A stretch of 30,781 bases of DNA from an uncultured Clostridia bacterium (GTDB lineage: Bacteria; Bacillota; Clostridia; Christensenellales; QALW01): NCBI GenBank assembly GCA_934465535.1, contig CAKSKV010000014.1, positions 1 through 30,781 of the forward strand, given 5' to 3'. The translations under genes were made by a program, and so were the position numbers. A model generated the notes under the pieces. It saw nothing but the letters and a program-made list of their open reading frames with translations, was not told the origin of the DNA and ran no database searches. This document shows, piece after piece, positions 24,364-30,781 of this stretch (the stretch's first letter is position 1; every line of letters begins with the position of its first letter).

Positions 24364-25128
24364 CTAAAGCACCTGCACCTTTTCGTTTTGCGCCAAAGCC
24401 GCGACCTCTTTATCAAGCCCGGAATCGCTGATGAGCACATCGATATCGGAAAGGCGGGCAAAGGTAAAGGGCATGCGCTTTGCAAGCTTTGAGGAATCCA
24501 TGAGCATTATGCGGGTGCGTGCCTTTTCCATTACCGCCGCTTTAAGCTCGCACTCGGAAAACGCTCCGCTTGTAAAGCCGGTTTGTATATTAAAGCCGGA
24601 AGCCGACATAAAGGCGATATCGATATTTATGCCGTTTACAAAATTGACGGAGTGAACGCCCGAGGCGCAAAGGGTGCTGTGATTGAGATTGCCCCCCACA
24701 AGGGTTACCGTGGTTTTGGTGCGGCGCGCCGCCTCAAGAGCAATGTTGGGGTCGGCAGTGATGATATAGTAGTTATCATCGGGAAGCGCCTTGACAAACT
24801 GGAGCACGGTGGAGCCGGAATCAAGATACATGGCGCAGGAGGGCTGTGCAAGGCTGAGCGCCTTGACGGCGATTTCCTGCTTTTGATGCGTATGCAGCAC
24901 GGCGCGGCGGGAATAGAGATCCTCGGAATTGACCCCCGCACGCGAGGCCGCAACGGCGCCGCCGCGGGTACGGATGATCTGCCCCTTTTCCTCAAGAAAC
25001 GCCATATCACGGCGCAGCGTCATATCCGAAACATCGGGGCAAAGCTCGGTGAGCTCCTTAAGCGAAGCCTGTCCGCAATCCTTTATATATTTAAGTATTC
25101 TTTCTCTTCTGTCGGAATACAGATCCAT
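24364..25128 (-). CDS. DeoR/GlpR-family transcriptional regulator
   Basis: A 254-residue DeoR-type regulator. The N-terminal helix-turn-helix has the family pattern RRERILKYI ... VSDMTLRRDMAFLEEKG ... RTRGGAV (about 7-58). The C-terminal sugar-phosphate-isomerase-like sensor domain follows, with YLDSGSTVLQF, VTLVGGNLN and MLMDSSKLAKR. It should repress a sugar-use gene until a phosphorylated sugar binds; the downstream dehydrogenase gene is the obvious target. The AAGGAGG ribosome site is only a few bases from the ATG, a short spacing. The promoter is a perfect consensus and very close, giving an approximately 14-nt leader. Confidence 0.92.
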   Translation of the reverse strand: MDLYSDRRERILKYIKDCGQASLKELTELCPDVSDMTLRRDMAFLEEKGQIIRTRGGAVAASRAGVNSEDLYSRRAVLHTHQKQEIAVKALSLAQPSCAMYLDSGSTVLQFVKALPDDNYYIITADPNIALEAARRTKTTVTLVGGNLNHSTLCASGVHSVNFVNGINIDIAFMSASGFNIQTGFTSGAFSECELKAAVMEKARTRIMLMDSSKLAKRMPFTFARLSDIDVLISDSGLDKEVAALAQNEKVQVL

Positions 25129-25148
25129 CCCCTCCTTATCATTGTTTT

Positions 25149-25177
25149 ATTATATATTCAAGGCGTGCAATTGTCAA
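25149..25177 (-). promoter_or_regulatory. Perfect consensus sigma-A promoter of the deoR-type gene
   Basis: On the minus strand TTGACA (25177-25172), exactly 17 bases, TATAAT (25154-25149). A full-consensus promoter on a regulator gene suggests tight repression, perhaps by its own product. Confidence 0.85.
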
Positions 25178-25270
25178 TGCAAAGTAACAGATAATGTTTA
25201 TAATTCACAGAGTTTGTTGTTATATTTGTGCGCCGTACAGAATGCGGTGTATACGATGAAGCGGCGCGGC

Positions 25271-25300
25271 AAAAGAAAACGGGCGGCCGGACGGCCGCCC
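25271..25300 (-). terminator. Terminator after the small membrane protein gene
   Basis: A 9-bp GC-only inverted repeat GGGCGGCCG/CGGCCGCCC (25281-25300), followed on the minus strand by GTTTTCTTTT. Confidence 0.88.
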
Positions 25301-25365
25301 TGAAGGAGCACAAAAAGGCGCGGGAAAACGCTGAAAAACGAGAAAAGGGGTGCCTGCTGCGCGGA

Positions 25366-25815
25366 CTACTGTTTTTTGCCCGCCGGCTTTACCCCTGCAA
25401 AGGTTATTATGGTCATTATGAGAATGGCGCCTGCGGCAATGGCATAGTGATACCATTGCAGGCGGAAGCTGCTGCCCCCCGGAGCAGCGTCCGATGAGGG
25501 CGATGGCGATGCGCTGCCGGAAGCGTTTTCCTGCGGCGCGGAGACGGAGAGAGTCAAGCATTTTTGCGCAGCAGCCGCGCGCAATTCAGACCGCTGCTGC
25601 CGGGATTGCTCCGCTTGAACGACTGCGCTTTGAACGACTGTGCTGCGTTCAAACAATGCCGTGCGGTTTGCCGCCCTGCACGGCACGCTTCCCATTGCGC
25701 CGGCCAAAGCCATAATGGCGCACAGCACCGTAACAGCCGCCGCAAGCTTTTTTGCGAAAAAGGCGTTTTTGGGGGTTGCGGCTGTATTGTTATCTGAATT
25801 GCGGTTGTTTTTCAC
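25366..25815 (-). CDS. Small bitopic/two-helix membrane protein of unknown function
   Basis: A 149-residue protein starting at a GTG with AAGGAG nine bases upstream. It has an N-terminal hydrophobic helix (KLAAAVTVLCAIMALAGAMG) that could be a signal peptide or anchor, a Gln/Ser/Ala-rich middle likely to form a helix, a Ser/Pro/Ala low-complexity stretch (SGSASPSPSSDAAPGGSS) and a second helix (YYHYAIAAGAILIMTIITFA-like) with a basic KPAGKKQ tail. It lies 64 bp downstream of the GH36 gene on the same strand and ends at a strong terminator, so it is the tail of that operon. No LPxTG motif is present. I do not recognise a family. Confidence 0.7.
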   Translation of the reverse strand: MKNNRNSDNNTAATPKNAFFAKKLAAAVTVLCAIMALAGAMGSVPCRAANRTALFERSTVVQSAVVQAEQSRQQRSELRAAAAQKCLTLSVSAPQENASGSASPSPSSDAAPGGSSFRLQWYHYAIAAGAILIMTIITFAGVKPAGKKQ

Positions 25816-25879
25816 TTTTTGCAGCTCCTTTTTGCTGTTTTTGCCCGGACGGCTGTGATTTTTGCTTTATTGCTTATCT

Positions 25880-27946
25880 TTATTGCGTTTTTACTGTTTT
25901 TATGCATATTCCCGGCGCTTTTGCCTTGAGGGCGAATATGCGTCCGTGCCCGGTGCGCATTTTTTCCTCTGCCTTCATATCGGGTGCATCATAACCGTTT
26001 GGCAGATAGACATAGAATTCATCGCCGTCGCACCTGCTTATATCCGGGGATATTTGTATATCGAGTATTCCGCTTTCTTCCTCAAAGCTCTGGCTGAATA
26101 TTCCGGCGCCGCCGTATATATTGCAGGCAGCAAAGAGGAAGCGCGGCTCATCCTCAAGCGGCGATGCCGCGAACACCTCGCAGCTGTGTCCCACGGCGTT
26201 TTCGTAAACTATTTTATCCTTTGCGACCGTTACCTCGCGCGCCCAAGTGCGCAGGCAGGCAAACTCTCCCGTTATGCCTATTTTTTCCGTTTCCAAGACG
26301 AGATCCTGCATACGGTCGTCAAAATTGAACAAAGCGGCAATGACGGAGCCGTCGGGATTTTTTATAAAGAGCCGGCTTGGCTGCGGAAGCTCGAAGAAAT
26401 CAACGGGGCGCGCCGCCCTGCCCAGCGGCGGCAGGATGAAGGAATACATATCCCGTCTGTCGGCGCCTATACGCTCCATCTGTTCGTTTATAAGGGAGCT
26501 GCCCCCGCTCATGGCAACGGCCGCAGCCCATGTGCGGGCCTCGTTATAGGTGACATCAAAGCCGTCGTTGAAATCAAAGCCGCGCACCACAAGGCCGTCG
26601 GGATCGTTTACAAATATTTTGCCGTTATAATAATACCGGCAGCTTATGCTGCAAAGGCACATTTTAATAAGCTCCCAAGCCGTGGGGGCAGACTTCATTT
26701 TGCCCCATATGATATCGGGCGTGACGCGTATGCCGTTGAAAAGTCCGATGCCCTCGGATATGGGGGCGCCGCAGGCAAGAAGGAAGGCATCCCCCACCTC
26801 CTGCCTTATGGCCGCAATTACCTTACGGTATACGGCGGAGGCATAATCCTGCTTATATATTACAAAATGCTCCTTGCGGGCAAAGTCGCTCAGCTTAAAA
26901 AGCGCAAAGGTGAGGAAATCCAGCTTGAAATACTCGGCGCCGTACTCTTTATTGCAGCGGCGGAAAACGCTGCGGATGTGTTCCAGTGTTTCCTCACTGT
27001 CCAGCTCCAGAGTATACACCGGGTCGGAGCCGCACATATAGGAATTATCGGCCTCCGGCGTCTTCTGAACATGCTTAAGGCTCGGATGCCGGGTGAAAAA
27101 GCCGGAATCCCGGCTTGCAAGCAGGGGCGCAAGCCACAGCCCGAAGGTGAAGCCCTGCTTTGAGAGCTCATCGCCAAGTGCGCCTAAAGCGGGAAATTCC
27201 TTTTCTTTGGGCAGCCACTCGCCGCAGAAGCTGCCGCCGCGCTGCCAGCCGTCGTCTATCTGCACGGTATTGCACTTCTTGGCGGCAAAATAGCGCTTAA
27301 GCTCCTCCCCCGCCGTGCGCACCTTCTGTTCATCGACATTCTGATACCAGCAGGACCATGAGCACCAGCCGGTGGGAATATCAAGGCGCGGTATATCATA
27401 ATGCTCCTTAAGCTTATCGGTGTAGATATCGAAAAACTCCCCGCTGCTTTCGGGCAGGCAGAACAGCATTTTCTCAAGCCGGTAGCTTTGATTTATAAAA
27501 AGCGGCTTATCCTCCATTGAATGGCGCAAAAAGAGCTGCTGCCCGTCAATGCGGATATAGGTGAAGAAACGGTCCGCCGTTATAAAGGCCGCGCCGAAAA
27601 GGCTGCCGCTGTTTTCATACAGCACGCAATCCCTGCTGTGGCAGCAGCCGAGACTTTTAAGAAGGCATACCTGCGCCACATCGTTTGTGGTATAGGAGCT
27701 TACAAAAACCTTGGTGTCGTCGGAAAAAATATGCTCGGGAAGCTGCACCTGCATATCGACAAAGCGCACCGGGTGCTCCTCCTTAGCCTTAAGGGCGACG
27801 GCGCAGGTGCGGCCGCGGGGGCAATCCTCCCACGAAAAATATGCGCCCGTATAAATATCCTCAAGGCAGGTCTGCCCGTCCTCAAGGGGAAGCACGCTCT
27901 GCGTGCCGTCGGAGTAGGTAATAACAAACCTGAAATCAAGCTTCAT
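25880..27946 (-). CDS. Glycoside hydrolase family 36 (alpha-galactosidase-like)
   Basis: A 688-residue GH36/melibiase-type enzyme without a signal peptide, so intracellular. The (beta/alpha)8 core begins near TGWCSWSCWYQNVDE. VQIDDGWQ marks the substrate loop, YFKLDFL carries the predicted nucleophile Asp (about 341), and GIRVTPDIIW the predicted acid/base Asp (about 411). Most GH36 enzymes release alpha-galactose from raffinose-type sugars, and some act on alpha-N-acetylgalactosamine. The acid/base region differs from the classic C-x-S-G-G-x-R pattern, so specificity is open. The ATG at 27946 has a weak AGGCGG. A small membrane-protein gene follows; no sugar transporter is in the window. Confidence 0.85.
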   Translation of the reverse strand: MKLDFRFVITYSDGTQSVLPLEDGQTCLEDIYTGAYFSWEDCPRGRTCAVALKAKEEHPVRFVDMQVQLPEHIFSDDTKVFVSSYTTNDVAQVCLLKSLGCCHSRDCVLYENSGSLFGAAFITADRFFTYIRIDGQQLFLRHSMEDKPLFINQSYRLEKMLFCLPESSGEFFDIYTDKLKEHYDIPRLDIPTGWCSWSCWYQNVDEQKVRTAGEELKRYFAAKKCNTVQIDDGWQRGGSFCGEWLPKEKEFPALGALGDELSKQGFTFGLWLAPLLASRDSGFFTRHPSLKHVQKTPEADNSYMCGSDPVYTLELDSEETLEHIRSVFRRCNKEYGAEYFKLDFLTFALFKLSDFARKEHFVIYKQDYASAVYRKVIAAIRQEVGDAFLLACGAPISEGIGLFNGIRVTPDIIWGKMKSAPTAWELIKMCLCSISCRYYYNGKIFVNDPDGLVVRGFDFNDGFDVTYNEARTWAAAVAMSGGSSLINEQMERIGADRRDMYSFILPPLGRAARPVDFFELPQPSRLFIKNPDGSVIAALFNFDDRMQDLVLETEKIGITGEFACLRTWAREVTVAKDKIVYENAVGHSCEVFAASPLEDEPRFLFAACNIYGGAGIFSQSFEEESGILDIQISPDISRCDGDEFYVYLPNGYDAPDMKAEEKMRTGHGRIFALKAKAPGICIKTVKTQ

Positions 27947-27973
27947 AAATAAACCGCCTGTTCAATGGATTTA

Positions 27974-28004
27974 TCGCGGTTAAGCCCGCGACAGGAGGAT
28001 TATA
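27974..28004 (-). promoter_or_regulatory. GH36 promoter -10 with operator-like inverted repeat
   Basis: On the minus strand TATAAT (28004-27999) is followed by TCGCGG-N6-CCGCGA (27974-27991), a perfect 6-bp inverted repeat around the expected transcription start, where a repressor would bind. The -35 (TTTTCC, 17 bases upstream) is poor. Confidence 0.5.
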
Positions 28005-28021
28005 TCATTACATTGACTGCA

Positions 28022-28049
28022 GGAAAACGCCCTGATGTTGCGCAGGGCG
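28022..28049 (-). terminator. Terminator after the membrane-anchored protein gene
   Basis: A 7-bp stem CGCCCTG/CAGGGCG (28028-28034 with 28043-28049), followed on minus by TTTTCC. It lies about 40 bp past the stop at 28091. Confidence 0.78.
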
Positions 28050-28090
28050 GGATTTTTGTTGCATGATGGCGCAGGGCCTATGAAAAAGAC

Positions 28091-28882
28091 TCACTTTTCC
28101 GCAGGCTGTGCCTCTTTTCTTGCCTCAAATTCCTTTGTGAGCTGTTCAACGGAATACAGCACTCCGGCATCATCATAGAAAAGCTCATCGTTATGCCGGC
28201 GGTAAAGGCCGTATTTTTCGGAGATGATGTTATTTTGATCGTCAAGGAAAAGCAGGACGGTATCCTTTAATTCGGCGGCATCGGCATAGCGGAAGGTGAC
28301 GCGCTGCGGGCGGTTCATGGAATCGCGGGAAATGACGGTTCCGCCGAGGGAATATGTTACAAGATATTCCCCGTTTTCCATGACGGGATTGCCGAAAAGC
28401 ACCCTGTCCACCTTGAAGGTGTGCTCGGTATACACAAGCGGCATGCCGTCGGCGTATGTGTTATCGCTGACGGTGACCTTTGTTTTTTCCGAGCGGCCTA
28501 TGACAACGCTTACGGCGTTTTTTACAAGAAAGTCGTGATCTGCCGGAATAACGCCCGCGTTAAGGGTGACGCTCTGCCCCCCGACCGGCAGGTACTGCGT
28601 AAGATAGGGCAGAAAAAAGTATCCCAGTGCAAACAAAAGCGCAAAAAGCACGGTGAGCACGATGGTGGTGGGCTTGACCGGCGGCATGGAAGCGGGCTTA
28701 TCGGATGCGCTCTGTGCACCTTCGGGCATCTGCTGAGCCGCATTATCGTCCGGCTGCGGCGCCGGTACAGTGGTGTTATCCGCATTTGCCGACGCAGCGG
28801 CCTTTTCATTGTCCGGCTGCGCGCCATTATCTTCGTCTATGATAATTTTATTGAAATCGCCTGAAAAATCGTTGTTTTTCAT
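28091..28882 (-). CDS. Membrane-anchored protein of unknown function
   Basis: A 263-residue protein with an acidic, low-complexity, probably disordered cytoplasmic N-terminus (about 1-70, rich in Asp/Asn/Ala/Gln/Pro), one transmembrane helix (IVLTVLFALLFALGYFFL) and an extracellular domain of about 170 residues with alternating beta-like stretches (VVIGRSEKTKVTV, TFKVDRVLFG, EYLVTYSLGG, VLLFLDDQNNI). I do not recognise the domain. The open frame begins at a GTG at 28888, but that codon overlaps the GGAGG ribosome site; the ATG at 28882 lies five bases after GGAGG. It has its own promoter and terminator. Confidence 0.8.
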   Translation of the reverse strand: MKNNDFSGDFNKIIIDEDNGAQPDNEKAAASANADNTTVPAPQPDDNAAQQMPEGAQSASDKPASMPPVKPTTIVLTVLFALLFALGYFFLPYLTQYLPVGGQSVTLNAGVIPADHDFLVKNAVSVVIGRSEKTKVTVSDNTYADGMPLVYTEHTFKVDRVLFGNPVMENGEYLVTYSLGGTVISRDSMNRPQRVTFRYADAAELKDTVLLFLDDQNNIISEKYGLYRRHNDELFYDDAGVLYSVEQLTKEFEARKEAQPAEK

Positions 28883-28911
28883 GGGCACCTCCGCAGATAA
28901 AGCATACAGTT

Positions 28912-28940
28912 ATAGTAGCAGACTTCACCGGCAAAGTCAA
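28912..28940 (-). promoter_or_regulatory. Promoter of the membrane-anchored protein gene
   Basis: On the minus strand TTGACT (28940-28935), 17 bases, TACTAT (28917-28912), about 30 bp before the ATG. Confidence 0.65.
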
Positions 28941-29035
28941 CAAAAAGCGCGCCGCAGCGCCGCATATATGTCCTGTTCCGCACGGATACCCGCAGCGCCG
29001 GGCGATTATCTTTGCGGCACACCGGCGCAAAAGCA

Positions 29036-29064
29036 TTGATTGTTTATGTACGATATGATATAAT
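29036..29064 (+). promoter_or_regulatory. Promoter of the 29142 operon
   Basis: TTGATT (29036-29041), 17 bases, TATAAT (29059-29064). Confidence 0.72.
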
Positions 29065-29141
29065 TTAATATATAAGCATGCATGCGCTGCATATTACGGC
29101 GGATACGGCGCGTACAATTGCGCACGCACAAGGGAGAAATC

Positions 29142-29834
29142 ATGAAAAAATTCTTTACGGAAAAGGTTATAAGCCTGGGAACGGCTGTTATTATAATTCT
29201 GCTGTGCATAGCGGGCACATATCTTGTGACGGTTTCGGTATCCTCCGGTTCCGCATCGATGCCGGAGCTGCCTACCCTGCCCCCCATAAGCACCGAAACG
29301 CCCATAGCTGACGATGAAGAATTGTTTCTGTATGCCTGCATTGACGCATTCAACGGCTGCCGCACAAGCCGCGCGCTGCAATGTCTGCCAAAGGAAGGCA
29401 CCGTGCGCATGGCAGCGTTGGACGGCAGCGGCACAGTGCTTTGCTATCTGTACGATGAAATGAAGGAAAGCAAGCCTGCAAGCTCTTCCGAGCTTACCGC
29501 ACTGCTTGGCCTTGCTCCGAACACTGCGGCAGAAAAGGTTATTATATTTGATATTCCGAGCGCATGCGTGTTCCGTCCTGCATACAATACCGATTGCACC
29601 TCCGGCGAAACGCCTGATTCGCAGTGCGCCTTAAGCAATGAACAGCGGGCCTTTATAGATTCCATGATAATCGCTGCGGCAGAGAAAAAAATTGCCTTCA
29701 CGCGGCGCGGCTTCAGCTATAATTGGAAAGGAAAAGACTGCTACGGTCTTACACAATTTGCCGCCAACCCGGCTGAAGGAACGATAATTGCAGAAATGAG
29801 CATTGATGCATTTATAGCCTCGCTGGACGATTAA
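29142..29834 (+). CDS. Membrane-anchored extracellular protein of unknown function
   Basis: A 230-residue protein: MKKFFTEKV, one hydrophobic segment (VIIILLCIAGTYLVTVSV) acting as anchor or signal, a Pro/Ser/Thr-rich spacer (SMPELPTLPPISTETPIAD), then an extracellular domain of about 170 residues with several Cys residues (ACIDAFNGCRTSRALQC and PSACVFRPAYNTDC). I recognise no family. The frame opens at 29082, but the ATG at 29142 has AGGGAG five bases upstream and starts the helix properly. A smaller membrane-protein gene follows within about 35 bp. Confidence 0.78.
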   Translation: MKKFFTEKVISLGTAVIIILLCIAGTYLVTVSVSSGSASMPELPTLPPISTETPIADDEELFLYACIDAFNGCRTSRALQCLPKEGTVRMAALDGSGTVLCYLYDEMKESKPASSSELTALLGLAPNTAAEKVIIFDIPSACVFRPAYNTDCTSGETPDSQCALSNEQRAFIDSMIIAAAEKKIAFTRRGFSYNWKGKDCYGLTQFAANPAEGTIIAEMSIDAFIASLDD

Positions 29835-29869
29835 CAGAACATTGATCAACGCTAAGGGTGGTTTTTAAG

Positions 29870-30142
29870 TTGCTTATCGGCTTTGCAAAGGCTCTGAAAA
29901 AAATGGCCGGCTTCCGGCTGGGCTTAGGTATATGCGCAAATAAAAGAAACTTATGGTACATGGCTTTAGTAATATTCTTTATTGCGATATTCCGGCTTAT
30001 GTGGTACATGATCATAGGCGCAGGCTACATGCTTTACTTTATATGCGCGGCGATTTACAAGATGTATTACTATATGGTGAAGGTAATTGTATTCGCATGC
30101 AAAAAGCTGCATCAGCGTAAAAGTACAAAAAACGCCGCATAA
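29870..30142 (+). CDS. Small membrane protein of unknown function
   Basis: About 90 residues, basic at both ends, with two hydrophobic segments rich in Ile, Phe, Met and Tyr (YMALVIFFIAIFRLMWYMII and MLYFICAAIYKMYYYMVKVI). A TTG at 29870 lies eight bases after AAGGGTGG; the alternative GTG at 29858 overlaps that site. It probably shares the promoter at 29036. I recognise no family, and the aromatic-rich helices are the only notable trait. Confidence 0.5.
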   Translation: MLIGFAKALKKMAGFRLGLGICANKRNLWYMALVIFFIAIFRLMWYMIIGAGYMLYFICAAIYKMYYYMVKVIVFACKKLHQRKSTKNAA

Positions 30143-30184
30143 AAGTTTTCTGCTGCTCAAACGCAAAAGCGGCAACAGATAACA

Positions 30185-30247
30185 GGCTTGCCACCTGCAA
30201 TTCACAGACAGCAAGCCCTTTCGGTTGCTTGAACAGTTTTTTTCCTT
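30185..30247 (+). terminator. Possible terminator after the small membrane protein gene
   Basis: GGCTTGC/GCAAGCC (30185-30191 with 30211-30217) and an overlapping CAAGC/GCTTG hairpin precede a run of seven Ts at about 30237. The two hairpins exclude each other. The distance from the stem to the T run is not ideal. Confidence 0.4.
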
Positions 30248-30253
30248 ATTCTT

Positions 30254-30466
30254 TGTCTAACTTTTCGGGGTCACTTCATTCCAATCGGCACGGTTGTATT
30301 AAATGTTTTGCCGTTTGGCCGCATCCGAATACCATTTCAACTCCTTTGGTTTTTATGCCCCGGTTCTCAGGGTTACAGATTTTATCACTAAGCGCAGCTG
30401 CGGAATCGGCTGCCGCGTTTACTTTAAAATTTAATCGTTCTTCATAATGATCTCTTACGGGAAATA
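30254..30466 (-). mobile_element. Possible remnant of an IS3-like element end
   Basis: TGTCTAACTTTTCGGGGTCA (30254-30273) resembles the terminal inverted repeats of IS3/IS150-group elements. Inside it, on the minus strand, an open frame of about 63 codons ends at 30276 (last residues KHLIQPCRLE). It shows no transposase motif I can name, and I find no second inverted repeat or target duplication. Without those it is only a suggestion of a decayed insertion sequence, and it may instead be a conserved non-coding stretch. Confidence 0.3.
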
Positions 30467-30470
30467 ATCA

Positions 30471-30498
30471 TTGACAAACCGGCTCCTTCGTGTATAAT
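30471..30498 (+). promoter_or_regulatory. Promoter of the tRNA-Ser-like sequence
   Basis: TTGACA (30471-30476), 16 bases, TATAAT (30493-30498), about 45 bp before the tRNA-like 5' end. This is close to consensus, as usual for tRNA genes. Confidence 0.75.
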
Positions 30499-30538
30499 AT
30501 TCAAGTCGGCAAGTAATCTCGCGCCGCCGTCATACTAT

Positions 30539-30781
30539 ACGGAGAGGTATCGAAGTGGTCATAACGGGGCTGACTCGAAATCCTCTGCGGCTTAGGCTCT
30601 TTCATCCACCCATTTCCCTTTGTTTTCAAGGGTTTTCGTGGGTTCAAATAACTAAATATTTCGCTGTTCTAACACGCCGTTCTAACATTTTGATTTTTCC
30701 TCTCTTTTGAGGTTCAAGGTGTTCTGACCGTGTTTGACATACACGGAGAGGTATCGAAGTGGTCATAACGGGGCTGACTCG
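30539..30781 (+). repeat. Direct repeat of a 39-bp tRNA-Ser 5' segment, 204 bp apart
   Basis: The 39 bases at 30539-30577 recur identically at 30743-30781, where the window ends inside the anticodon. Between them are short repeats GTTCTAACA (30666 and 30679), a variant GTTCTGAC (30721), and a nested hairpin ACCCA-CCCTT/AAGGG-TGGGT (30607-30643). The second copy lacks the strong promoter of the first. Confidence 0.7.
30541..30582 (+). tRNA. tRNA-Ser(CGA) 5' half, interrupted after the anticodon
   Basis: The sequence begins with GGAGAGG, then a D-arm-like segment with AGTGGT and the anticodon loop CTCGAAA (30574-30580, anticodon CGA at 30576-30578). This matches the 5' half of bacterial tRNA-Ser. 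After CTCGAAATC the expected stem partner, variable arm and CCTCTCC acceptor end are absent. A GTGGGTTCAAAT at about 30638 resembles a T-arm but lacks its second strand. It therefore looks like a truncated or interrupted gene that still has a promoter. Confidence 0.6.

Noticed and set aside
30541..30710. A complete tRNA-Ser with an intron
   Set aside because: A CCTCTC occurs at 30699, but no T-arm precedes it and the anticodon stem does not close, so I could not build a cloverleaf.

Overview
The window looks like chromosomal DNA of an anaerobic, Gram-positive Clostridia-type (Oscillospirales/Ruminococcaceae-like) bacterium. The evidence is strong AGGAGG-type ribosome binding sites, sigma-A-type promoters, lipoproteins and signal peptides without outer-membrane functions, NfnAB electron bifurcation, an FprA flavodiiron oxygen scavenger, a secreted serpin and a DNRLRE/Big_2/ricin surface protein. 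GC is roughly half, with AT-rich islands. Most of the window is ordinary housekeeping and accessory metabolism. No rRNA, CRISPR array, complete transposon or complete phage is visible.

Layout. (1) 143-5402, minus: a SpoIIM-like membrane protein, then MoxR ATPase, DUF58 protein and transmembrane transglutaminase, a classic envelope cluster with an internal promoter before moxR. (2) 5607-8144: a copper-type P1B ATPase with heavy-metal domains at both ends. (3) 8435-11744: NfnB, NfnA and a LysR/GltC-like regulator. (4) 11924-14126, plus: a PQ-loop/SemiSWEET-like protein translationally coupled to a degenerate SGNH-like protein, then FprA. (5) 14260-18256, minus: M19 dipeptidase and lipoprotein serpin, haemolysin-III/PAQR protein, DegV/FakB lipid-binding protein. 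(6) 18257-19023: an unusually structured intergenic region with phased A-tracts, four 11-bp tandem repeats, a good promoter and alternative RNA hairpins. (7) 19024-22921, plus: a large secreted multidomain zinc metallopeptidase split by a one-base frameshift, overlapping a lipoprotein gene. (8) 23004-28882, minus: a sugar-type module (sorbose-1-phosphate-reductase-like dehydrogenase, DeoR regulator, small membrane protein, GH36 enzyme) and a membrane-anchored protein. (9) 29142-30142, plus: two membrane proteins of unknown role. (10) 30254-30781: a possible IS3-like remnant, then two copies of the 5' half of a tRNA-Ser(CGA), the second running off the window end.

The most interesting part is 18.3-22.9 kb. 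The repeat-bearing promoter region drives one transcription unit, a modular surface peptidase plus a lipoprotein. The peptidase module has a base composition clearly lower in GC than the body of its own gene. The strand compositional asymmetry (G versus C) also changes sign near the same place, which could mark a replication-related boundary, a rearrangement or an assembly join. The window end looks like either a tRNA-targeting integration site or a contig broken at a repeat.
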